From positions 1 through 7,553 of the forward strand of contig PCSU01000035.1 in assembly GCA_002771355.1 (NCBI GenBank): DNA of 7,553 bases. Direction: 5' to 3'. The notes below the pieces were generated by a model that saw nothing but the letters and a program-made list of their open reading frames with translations, was not told the origin of the DNA and did no database searches. Positions 1 to 4,677 of the stretch are shown one piece after another. Position 1 is the first letter of the stretch; each line of letters starts with the position of its first letter. Source of the DNA: a candidate division WWE3 bacterium CG22_combo_CG10-13_8_21_14_all_39_12 (GTDB lineage: Bacteria; Patescibacteriota; 4484-211; GCA-002791395). Both the position numbers and the translations under genes were made by a program.

Positions 1-2
1 AG

Positions 3-46
3 CCCCGTAGAAGTCTAGATTGTACCCAAACTAGCGCACTGCGGGG
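3..46. repeat. Imperfect dyad-symmetric element (possible structured RNA or repeat)
   Basis: All pairings share one centre: CCCCGTAG (3-10) with CTGCGGGG (39-46, one G-T pair), CTAG (15-18) with CTAG (31-34), and TTG (20-22) with CAA (27-29), leaving a loop of TACC. The two internal loops are each four bases. No T-tract follows on the plus strand and no reading frame is evident. It could be the tail of a structured RNA, a terminator for a gene outside the window, or a dispersed palindromic repeat; the sequence alone does not decide. Confidence 0.45.
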
Positions 47-64
47 AGTACTTCACTTATAAAC

Positions 65-106
65 AACAAACTGACCAATTGAGTTTCATCATAATATCAG
101 TTTGTT
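65..106. promoter_or_regulatory. 10-bp inverted repeat upstream of folC (possible operator)
   Basis: AACAAACTGA at 65-74 is the exact reverse complement of TCAGTTTGTT at 97-106, with 22 bases between. Half-site centres are 32 bp apart, close to three helical turns, and the right half reaches the expected -35 region of the folC promoter. This fits a binding site for a dimeric regulator, but a hairpin in a transcript arriving from upstream is an equally simple reading. No regulator gene is visible in the window. Confidence 0.4.
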
Positions 107-124
107 CTGTGATCGCAAGGAGCC

Positions 125-133
125 TGATACAAT
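125..133 (+). promoter_or_regulatory. Extended -10 promoter element of folC, near-leaderless
   Basis: TGATACAAT matches an extended -10 (TGnTACAAT). The box ends seven bases before the ATG at 141, so transcription would begin at about 140-141 and give a leaderless message. A -35 is weak: TTGTTC at 102-107 is 20 bases from the -10. An AAGGAG at 117-122 lies 18 bases before the ATG, too far for normal ribosome binding and upstream of the predicted start of transcription. Confidence 0.5.
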
Positions 134-140
134 CACATAG

Positions 141-1517
141 ATGACATATAAACAGGCTGAACAGTATATATACTCATTAATTTCTCGAAAGGTCACTGAT
201 GGGAAAACTATTCCAGCACGCATGACTTTGCTTTTAGAAAAACTTGATAATCCCCAAAATGATGTACGCATCATACATGTAGCGGGAACGTCAGGTAAAG
301 GTTCAACAGTTACTCTGTTGGCATCAATTCTTACAGAATCCGGGTATAACACGGGTAGTTATACGTCACCGCACGTGGTTGATCTCAGGGAAAGAATACA
401 GATCAACCAAGCACTAATTACTAAATCTGTATTTCTAAAGTTAGTTGAAAGGGTTGCGGAGGCAATTAAAACTCTCAACAAAGAGGAGATATTTCCAACG
501 TATTTTGAGGTTTTGTTTGCAATTTCGTTACTATATTTTCGTGATCAAAACGTTGATGCTGCAGTCATTGAGACGGGAATTGGCGGAACAAACGATGCAA
601 CCTCAGTCATCACACCTATATTGTCAGTCATTACTTCGGTAGGGTTAGATCATACTGATAAGTTGGGTAATACACTTTCCAAAATTGCTGGTCATAAAGC
701 GGGAATTATTAAGTTGGAAGTGCCAGTGGTAAGCGGAGTAATTGAAGAAGAAGCGAAAGTGGTCATTAACCAGAAAGCGAAAGACGAAAGGGCACCGATT
801 CTAAACATAGGTGATGAGTTTGGTTATGAGGTGGTGACTGAAGCACTAAATTCTAAACACCAAATTCTAAAGGAAGAGGATAAGAAGACTGATTTGTTAA
901 GGAGAAGTAGTAATTCTGTGGTGCCGCTGATTGGTTTTGAGTTTTGGACTGTGTTACCTAGACCCGACAGGTCTAGGTTTGAAGTTGGGATGAGGGGGAG
1001 TTTTCAGGCACATAACGGGGCGTTAGCGATTCAATCAGCATTGCTTTTGAGTAAGATGGGTTTTGGTGATATTTCGGATTCGTCCATTCAAACGGGATTA
1101 CAAACGGCAAGAATTCCCGGACGCATGGAGTTTATTAACACAACTCCGTTTACGATTCTTGACGTGGCGCACAGTGTGCCAAAGATTAAAGCACTTGTCA
1201 CAAGTTATTGCGATTTGGAGATTGAGAAGGCAACTGTTATTTTTGCCTGTGGTAACAAAACCAATTATAAAGAAATGCTTTGCGAATTATCAACAATTTC
1301 AAATAACATCATAATAACTGAGTTTGAGACTAAAAATGGTCCGCAAATCGCACGTCACGTTAACACATATTCCGTTGATGGTGAAGCGTGGGCACATGCA
1401 ATATCATTTGAAAAAGATCCACAAAAGGCTATAGCAAAAGCCAAAGTATATGGTGCCCCTATTCTTGTTACTGGATCAGTGTTTTTTATTAGTGCAATTC
1501 GACCGTTGTTTCTATAG
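141..1517 (+). CDS. folC: Folylpolyglutamate synthase / dihydrofolate synthase (Mur ligase fold)
   Basis: Cytoplasmic ATP-dependent ligase that adds glutamate to folates (or to dihydropteroate). At 458 residues it is full length for FolC. Visible motifs: N-terminal HVAGTSGKGST with the ATP P-loop at residues 49-56; YTSPHVVDLRERI, the folate-binding loop region; GIGGTNDATS and then SVGLDHTDKLGNTL and KAGIIK, which carries the lysine that is carbamylated in this family; MRGSFQAHN in the central domain; and GRMEFI followed by LDVAHSVPK, the C-terminal Mur-ligase aspartate-histidine signature. Several positions depart from the usual family sequence: GTNGKGS is GTSGKGS, GRLDATN is GTNDATS, the glutamate before KAG is histidine, and DGAHNP is DVAHSV. 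Residues 273-279 are encoded by a perfect palindrome. There is no Shine-Dalgarno at usual spacing; a -10-like box ends seven bases before the ATG. No other folate gene is in the window, so salvage rather than synthesis of folate is possible. Family call is firm; exact substrate is not. Confidence 0.93.
   Translation: MTYKQAEQYIYSLISRKVTDGKTIPARMTLLLEKLDNPQNDVRIIHVAGTSGKGSTVTLLASILTESGYNTGSYTSPHVVDLRERIQINQALITKSVFLKLVERVAEAIKTLNKEEIFPTYFEVLFAISLLYFRDQNVDAAVIETGIGGTNDATSVITPILSVITSVGLDHTDKLGNTLSKIAGHKAGIIKLEVPVVSGVIEEEAKVVINQKAKDERAPILNIGDEFGYEVVTEALNSKHQILKEEDKKTDLLRRSSNSVVPLIGFEFWTVLPRPDRSRFEVGMRGSFQAHNGALAIQSALLLSKMGFGDISDSSIQTGLQTARIPGRMEFINTTPFTILDVAHSVPKIKALVTSYCDLEIEKATVIFACGNKTNYKEMLCELSTISNNIIITEFETKNGPQIARHVNTYSVDGEAWAHAISFEKDPQKAIAKAKVYGAPILVTGSVFFISAIRPLFL
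957..977. repeat. 21-bp perfect palindrome inside folC, in frame
   Basis: CCTAGACC (957-964), loop CGACA, GGTCTAGG (970-977). The element is exactly seven codons (Pro-Arg-Pro-Asp-Arg-Ser-Arg, residues 273-279) and begins on a codon boundary. It lies in the variable stretch just before the conserved GSFQAHN motif. It resembles in principle the palindromic elements that insert in frame in Rickettsia genes; whether it is a dispersed repeat here cannot be seen from one copy. Confidence 0.6.
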
Positions 1518-1583
1518 ATGATAAAATACAACCTACAGCTCAATTTGGGGATTGTTCATTAATTCTATAAAAAGGAGGCTACA

Positions 1584-1775
1584 ATGTTTCAGCAGCGAAC
1601 GATTCATATTTCGACAAATCTCGATTTAGGTCGAGAACATGGAGCTCAACTTGTACATCAGTTTTTACGGGTGAACGAGACACTTGCAGCGTACCAAAGG
1701 GAAAAGCGGTTACGTGAAGGAGTTGGACCTGTTGTTCAACCCGGAAAAGCCGCCAAAGAAGCGGTTCGTGATTGA
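1584..1775 (+). CDS. Small uncharacterised protein, 63 residues
   Basis: I do not recognise this protein. It is hydrophilic, rich in Arg, Lys, Glu and Gln, with no signal peptide, membrane segment or cysteine; the centre (about residues 20-47) could form helix and the tail is Gly/Pro/Ala rich. Support for it being a real gene: an excellent ribosome binding site AAGGAGG at 1572-1578 with a 5-base spacer, tandem stops TGA TAG, and a strong terminator starting 10 bases after the stop. Third codon positions are AT-rich as in neighbouring genes, whereas an overlapping +1 frame in its second half runs straight through the terminator and is less credible. A possible promoter is TGATAAAAT at 1519-1527, just after the folC stop, without a convincing -35. 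It may also be transcribed with folC, 66 bases upstream. Confidence 0.65.
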   Translation: MFQQRTIHISTNLDLGREHGAQLVHQFLRVNETLAAYQREKRLREGVGPVVQPGKAAKEAVRD

Positions 1776-1785
1776 TAGGTGGTCT

Positions 1786-1825
1786 AAAGAGTTGGAAGGG
1801 AGAGATCCTTTCCAACTCTTTTTTT
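1786..1825 (+). terminator. Rho-independent terminator after the 63-residue ORF
   Basis: Fifteen-pair stem AAAGAGTTGGAAGGG / CCTTTCCAACTCTTT with one G-T pair and loop AGAGAT, running into a T-tract (1819-1825). The structure is canonical for the plus strand and closes the folC plus small-ORF unit. Confidence 0.9.
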
Positions 1826-1850
1826 ATTGCCTTCCGACTCTATACGGGTT

Positions 1851-1878
1851 ATTTCGGGGTTCGGGGTAACCCCGAAAT
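1851..1878. repeat. GC-rich hairpin, 11-bp perfect stem
   Basis: ATTTCGGGGTT (1851-1861) pairs exactly with AACCCCGAAAT (1868-1878) around loop CGGGGT. A second pairing, CGGGG 1862-1866 with CCCCG 1870-1874, is mutually exclusive with the first. No T-tract follows on either strand, so it is a poor classical terminator. It sits between a plus-strand terminator and the end of the minus-strand pilin cluster and could be a dispersed intergenic repeat or a block to convergent transcription. Confidence 0.6.
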
Positions 1879-1892
1879 GGGCTGATAGTGTT

Positions 1893-1919
1893 TACTAGAT
1901 CTAGTAGAAATTTTTCTAG
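1893..1919. repeat. Perfect 14-bp CTAG palindrome with adjoining small hairpin
   Basis: TACTAGATCTAGTA (1893-1906) is its own reverse complement and contains two CTAG sites. It runs into TAGAAATTTTTCTA, where TAGAAA and TTTCTA can pair, so two overlapping structures are possible. On the minus strand it lies about 40 bases past the pilin stop and may help end that transcript, though no clear T-tract follows. The rest of 1826-1943 holds no gene I can support. Confidence 0.45.
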
Positions 1920-1943
1920 TCCTTTTCATTTTCTAAGTACTTC

Positions 1944-2165
1944 TCAGTACTGGTTATCATCAGAAACTTTTGCTGCATAGAGGAGCCGATTGATTTGGCT
2001 TGACGAAAATGCTTCCCCGTAAATGCTTACTCGAGTGATTTTACCCTTAAACGAACGGACTATTCCTTCATGAGTTGTGCCAATAAGAGTTGTTTGTGTA
2101 TCATCTGAACCGGCTAGGCTTGTAAAGTCTGACCAGGTTTGTTCGCCAGCTTTTACCCCATTATA
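1944..2165 (-). pseudogene. Out-of-frame C-terminal part of the LamG-domain pilin
   Basis: This is the last 73 codons of the gene whose front part is at 2153-2830, displaced to another frame. It starts (YNGVKAGEQTW) exactly where the front part becomes nonsense: LamG domains commonly run 'WNHVA...Y.NG', and restoring one T to the TTTT run at 2165-2168 gives HTYFYNGVKAG. It ends with GKITRVSIYGEAFSSSQINRL, the typical last strands of a LamG/concanavalin-like fold (G.I.dvriy...ls..qi..l). It has no start codon or ribosome binding site of its own. The disruption could be a true mutation, a sequencing or assembly indel, or a programmed -1 shift; an indel is the simplest. Confidence 0.8.
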
Positions 2166-2830
2166 AAATATGTGTGTGAACCACCAGAAGGACCTGTTTT
2201 TGCAACAACAGCAACATGATTCCATTGGTTGAGTTTAATAAATGGCCCCGTTGCACTGCTCACACTTCCAAAAAAGGGTGTTGCTTGTCCTTGTTTGCTC
2301 ACCGAAAAATGGAGTCGACAATCATTTCCAGAGGGTTGGTAGGTGTATAAGGAATATGAACGAGGATTATTTCCCTTAGCTACAATTCCAGCATAGCTAT
2401 TACCTGGATATACACATATTTCAGGTTTTATCCATGCCGAGATTGTCACATTTTGTGTTACCCGAAGGTTTCCACTATCGGGAATTTCAAGATAATCTCC
2501 CGAGCCATCAAAAACTAACGATGCGCTATTTGAAGAGTTATTATCTGACGGTGTATCAGTGGTATCCCATGTGGTATTGCCAACGAGAGTCGCAGTGTTT
2601 TCGTGTCCACTAACATCGGAAACACTTGTTCCTGAACCGCTTTCCATCAACCATCTGGCTTTAGTATCAATACCGGAAAGCTGATGAATTTCTCGCTCAA
2701 GATTAAGGCCGCGTGAGACAAGTGCTTTGTCGGTATTTCCACCAAAACTTGCAATACCAATACCCGCCAAAATTCCAATTATTACAATTACGACCAAAAG
2801 CTCAATAAGAGTAAATCCTTTGCTATGCAT
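2153..2830 (-). CDS. Type IV pilin-like protein with LamG/concanavalin-like domain (frameshifted)
   Basis: The N-terminus MHSKGFTLIELLVVIVIIG is a textbook class III signal: prepilin peptidase should cut after Gly5, leaving Phe+1 and Glu+5, followed by the hydrophobic helix that packs in the filament or anchors it before assembly. From about residue 58 a LamG-like jelly roll begins (ARWLME, then LVFDGSGDYLEIPDS, VTISAWIKPE, IVAKGN, QWNHVAVVAKT), the usual laminin G-like 3 order, which would put a sugar- or protein-binding head on the filament. The frame is lost after Tyr221-Phe222; as written it ends with Ile-Met-Gly and stop, while the missing 73 residues continue in another frame at 2165-1944. 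The intact product would be about 295 residues. It is 31 bases downstream of the GspG-like gene and the two share almost the same first 29 residues, so they are probably paralogous at the N-terminus and co-transcribed. No Shine-Dalgarno is present. Confidence 0.85.
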   Translation of the reverse strand: MHSKGFTLIELLVVIVIIGILAGIGIASFGGNTDKALVSRGLNLEREIHQLSGIDTKARWLMESGSGTSVSDVSGHENTATLVGNTTWDTTDTPSDNNSSNSASLVFDGSGDYLEIPDSGNLRVTQNVTISAWIKPEICVYPGNSYAGIVAKGNNPRSYSLYTYQPSGNDCRLHFSVSKQGQATPFFGSVSSATGPFIKLNQWNHVAVVAKTGPSGGSHTYFIMG

Positions 2831-2841
2831 CTTTGTATATA

Positions 2842-2850
2842 TTTATATCA
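2842..2850 (-). promoter_or_regulatory. Extended -10-like box just before the LamG pilin
   Basis: On the minus strand TGATATAAA (TG at 2850-2849, TATAAA at 2847-2842) lies 11 bases before the ATG at 2830, predicting a 5' leader of only about 4 bases. No -35 is clear, partly because the sequence upstream is the end of the GspG-like gene. The region is AT-rich, so chance matches are easy; the parallel placement before the neighbouring gene makes it more believable. Confidence 0.35.
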
Positions 2851-2861
2851 CTGTAGACAGG

Positions 2862-3398
2862 TTATTCCCAGTTTTGGTTAATGTGGTGGCCGCCAAGACT
2901 AGGACTACATTTAAAAACGGGAATGTTAACAATAATGTCATCGGGGGTAAAATGCGTTCCATCGGGTCCAACAGACAATAGATTGTCAGTATGACAGCCT
3001 ATCTCCCCTTCGTTTTCATTAAACAAAAATGGGTTTCCCCAAGGATCAGTGAGTGGGAAATCAATTGTAATAAAACCTTCTGTTGCAGTGTTAAGACGGT
3101 CAAGTGTTTGCTTGTATTGGGTCCAACAGGTATCTGTTTGGGCAATATCCATGACCGGCCCTTTGTTTCTACATATACATTCAGAACAGTAACTTCCTGA
3201 AATTTCACCAAAGGTTTTATTGGTAACTAGTCGTGCAGCCTTAATAAGGTCAATAAACTCGCTCATGTGGGACCTAGCGGTTGTGTACTGAGAACGTTCA
3301 ATTGACCCCGTGAAGGATGCAATGCCGATTCCAGCGAGTAGTCCAATAATAACGATAACAACTAAAAGTTCAATAAGAGTAAATCCATTTTTTTGCAT
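2862..3398 (-). CDS. GspG-like type II/IV pseudopilin
   Basis: The 178-residue product starts MQKNGFTLIELLVVIVIIG: a prepilin peptidase site after Gly5, Glu at +5 of the mature chain, and an approximately 20-residue hydrophobic helix, then an amphipathic helix (RSHMSEFIDLIKAARL). Near the end are DPWGNPFLFNENEG (118-131) and LLSVGPDG (140-147), the C-terminal signature of GspG major pseudopilins, where this loop binds calcium in characterised members. Unusual are six cysteines (71, 74, 76, 91, 135, 164), with the cluster CSECIC in the middle, suggesting disulfides or a metal site in the exported domain. First gene of the two-gene pilin cluster; the assembly ATPase, platform protein and peptidase are not in the window. 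The ATG has no normal ribosome binding site: AAAGGTGG lies about 20 bases upstream, while an extended -10-like box is 12 bases upstream. Confidence 0.9.
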   Translation of the reverse strand: MQKNGFTLIELLVVIVIIGLLAGIGIASFTGSIERSQYTTARSHMSEFIDLIKAARLVTNKTFGEISGSYCSECICRNKGPVMDIAQTDTCWTQYKQTLDRLNTATEGFITIDFPLTDPWGNPFLFNENEGEIGCHTDNLLSVGPDGTHFTPDDIIVNIPVFKCSPSLGGHHINQNWE

Positions 3399-3410
3399 AA
3401 CTGTAAGTAA

Positions 3411-3419
3411 TTTGTACCA
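3411..3419 (-). promoter_or_regulatory. Extended -10-like box before the GspG-like gene
   Basis: Minus strand TGGTACAAA (3419-3411) fits TGnTACAAT with one mismatch and ends 12 bases before the ATG at 3398, predicting a leader of about 5 bases. No good -35 is seen; the region 17 bases upstream is a run of T. It is the likely promoter of the pilin cluster, divergent from the promoter at 3488-3514. Confidence 0.4.
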
Positions 3420-3487
3420 CCTTTAGGGCATAGAAAAAAGTAACGCACGATGATTTTCAGGTTTAATAAAGTGATCAATGATGTTTT

Positions 3488-3531
3488 TTGATGAGCATGC
3501 AAGCGTGCTACAATTTTGTGTACGTTACGTA
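3488..3531 (+). promoter_or_regulatory. Promoter with operator-like palindromes before the 125-residue gene
   Basis: Extended -10 TGCTACAAT (3506-3514) with a possible -35 TTGATG (3488-3493) at a short 15-base spacer. The spacer itself is almost entirely an inverted repeat, AGCATGC-AA-GCGTGCT (3494-3509, one G-T pair), and a second perfect palindrome TACGT-T-ACGTA lies at 3521-3531, at the predicted transcription start. Two dyads at these positions are where repressors commonly bind, so regulation is likely but the factor is unknown. The 5' leader would be about 43 bases. Confidence 0.5.
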
Positions 3532-3563
3532 TATAAAAAAATAGGTCTCGTAAGGAGGAGAAT

Positions 3564-3941
3564 ATGCCAACAGTTAACGATTGGTTATCGTGGTTTTGTG
3601 GATTACAGCAACGTTTTTCTGGCAATGGGGTGAGTGTTTTAGGACCAACTACGAAGGGAAATAATGACGAATGCGTAGTGATGTCTTTTCGTCCTATTGG
3701 TTGGATTAAGTATCGGGTTATGTTTGTGTTGGCCAATGATCGCCTTGTAGTTGGAATCGATCAGCCAATATATGGTGGGCATGAGATGGGGATGTACTTT
3801 GGGTCCTTATCCCCACAAGAGAAAGAGGAAATTGTCGATTATGTGGAGCACGTTTTATATATGAAGGAGGAGGCGGCGGTTCTTTTTACCATTAAGATTC
3901 ATTGGGAAAAGAGAATCGGAACAGAGAAGAAAAGCAGGTAG
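3564..3941 (+). CDS. Uncharacterised protein, 125 residues
   Basis: I do not recognise this family. It appears to be a soluble cytoplasmic alpha/beta protein: no signal peptide, no long hydrophobic segment. Strand-like stretches (ECVVMSF, YRVMFVLANDRLVVGI) are followed by a Gly-rich turn (YGGHEMGMYFG), a helix SPQEKEEIVDYVEHVLYM, a strand AAVLFTIKIH, and a basic tail. Two cysteines (12 and about 37). The start is secure: AAGGAGG at 3552-3558 with a 5-base spacer. It is transcribed alone, with its own promoter bearing palindromes and a strong hairpin 12 bases after the stop, so it looks like an independently regulated gene. There is no link to its neighbours beyond sharing the divergent intergenic region with the pilin cluster. 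Confidence 0.8.
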   Translation: MPTVNDWLSWFCGLQQRFSGNGVSVLGPTTKGNNDECVVMSFRPIGWIKYRVMFVLANDRLVVGIDQPIYGGHEMGMYFGSLSPQEKEEIVDYVEHVLYMKEEAAVLFTIKIHWEKRIGTEKKSR

Positions 3942-3952
3942 TTTATAGTCAA

Positions 3953-3988
3953 AAAGCGCCAAAGGGATTGTAATCCTTTTGGCGCTTT
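3953..3988. terminator. Hairpin terminator after the 125-residue gene
   Basis: Long stem AAAGCGCCAAAGGGAT / ATCCTTTTGGCGCTTT with one G-T pair and a very short loop. On the plus strand the T-run is broken (TTTACGATTTT); on the minus strand the stem is followed by five T. It likely ends plus-strand transcription and could work both ways. It also rules out the upstream TTG at 3979 as start of the nth gene, since that codon is inside the right arm. Confidence 0.75.
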
Positions 3989-4005
3989 ACGATTTTGGAG
4001 TACTT

Positions 4006-4035
4006 TTGGTCAATATTAAAGTAAAAAGGTATAAT
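4006..4035 (+). promoter_or_regulatory. Promoter of the endonuclease III gene, predicted leaderless
   Basis: Consensus -10 TATAAT at 4030-4035 with a weak -35 TTGGTC (4006-4011) 18 bases upstream. The -10 ends six bases before the ATG at 4042, so the first transcribed base would fall on or next to the A of the start codon. There is no Shine-Dalgarno between the preceding terminator and the ATG. Confidence 0.55.
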
Positions 4036-4041
4036 TGGTTT

Positions 4042-4677
4042 ATGTTAAAAAAAGTTACACCTACCGTAAAACAGGTTTTTGATGCGTTTATTCCTGAATA
4101 CACTCGTATTCCCCTTGAGGTTTTTACTAAGCCGTTTGAGGTACTGGTTTCAACCATGTTATCAGCTAGAACGCGAGATGAAGTAACGCACAAAGTGTGT
4201 GAGGAAAAGTTGTTCAAAAAAGCTAAAACACTTGAGCAGATGGCAAAATTGTCAGAGGCGGAATTGGAAAAATTGGTATACCCGGTGAGTTTTTATCGAA
4301 ACAAATCAAAAGCGCTTAAAAAACTTCTTCAGGTCATTGTCAATGATTATGACGGGAAGGTTCCGCAGACTCGTGAGGAGTTAACCTCATTACCAGGAGT
4401 GGGTAATAAAACTGCGAGTTTGGTTTTATCACGGGCATTTGGAGTGCCAGCAATTGCTGTTGATACGCATGTTAATCAAATTTCAAATATGCTGGGGTGG
4501 GTTAATGAGACTGATCCAGATAAAGTTTCAGATCTCCTTGAAAAAATTATTCCTAAAAATCAGTGGATTGATGTGAATAAGTATTTTGTGAGTGTCGGGC
4601 AAAAATATAGAAGCAAAAAGCAAATGAAAGAATTTTTAGAGAGTAAAGGGCTTCTTGTAATGTCATCCCGTACTTGA
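4042..4677 (+). CDS. nth: Endonuclease III-like DNA glycosylase/AP lyase without Fe-S cluster
   Basis: Base-excision repair enzyme of the helix-hairpin-helix superfamily that removes oxidised pyrimidines and cuts the abasic site. With the ATG at 4042 it has 211 residues, the size of bacterial Nth. Key features: PFEVLVSTMLSARTRDE (31-47, matching the family's LLSAQTTD region), the helix-hairpin-helix LPGVGNKTA (117-125) with catalytic Lys123, and AVDTHV with catalytic Asp141. The family's C-terminal four-cysteine 4Fe-4S loop is absent: the region FVSVGQKYRSKKQMKEF has none of the expected cysteines, and the only cysteine in the protein is Cys53. Cluster-free relatives exist, so activity is plausible. 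The last residues (SSRT) and the TGA are encoded by a palindromic repeat at 4660-4710. A longer frame from TTG 3979 is rejected because it starts inside the upstream terminator. The gene converges on the antiporter, with 38 bases between stops. Confidence 0.92.
   Translation: MLKKVTPTVKQVFDAFIPEYTRIPLEVFTKPFEVLVSTMLSARTRDEVTHKVCEEKLFKKAKTLEQMAKLSEAELEKLVYPVSFYRNKSKALKKLLQVIVNDYDGKVPQTREELTSLPGVGNKTASLVLSRAFGVPAIAVDTHVNQISNMLGWVNETDPDKVSDLLEKIIPKNQWIDVNKYFVSVGQKYRSKKQMKEFLESKGLLVMSSRT

Noticed and set aside
1..50. Partial tRNA on either strand
   Set aside because: The pairing blocks do not fit D-, anticodon- and T-arm spacing and there is no GTTCNA T-loop motif; the dyad is simply concentric.
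1684..1869. Alternative +1 frame overlapping the 63-residue ORF (PEKPPKKRF...)
   Set aside because: It has no ribosome binding site, has GC-rich third positions unlike the neighbourhood, and reads through the terminator hairpin.
2160..2172. Programmed -1 frameshift in the LamG pilin
   Set aside because: The site reads TAT TTT ATA, not a canonical X-XXY-YYZ heptamer, and no stimulatory structure is obvious; an indel is simpler, although slippage is not fully excluded.
3362..3736. Minus-strand ORF of 124 codons opposite the 125-residue gene
   Set aside because: It overlaps the pseudopilin start and lies antisense to a gene with strong RBS and terminator; no RBS of its own and unlikely composition.
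3979..4041. Longer nth start at TTG 3979 (21 extra residues)
   Set aside because: The TTG lies inside the right arm of the upstream terminator and the extension spans the predicted nth promoter; ATG 4042 gives the normal family length.
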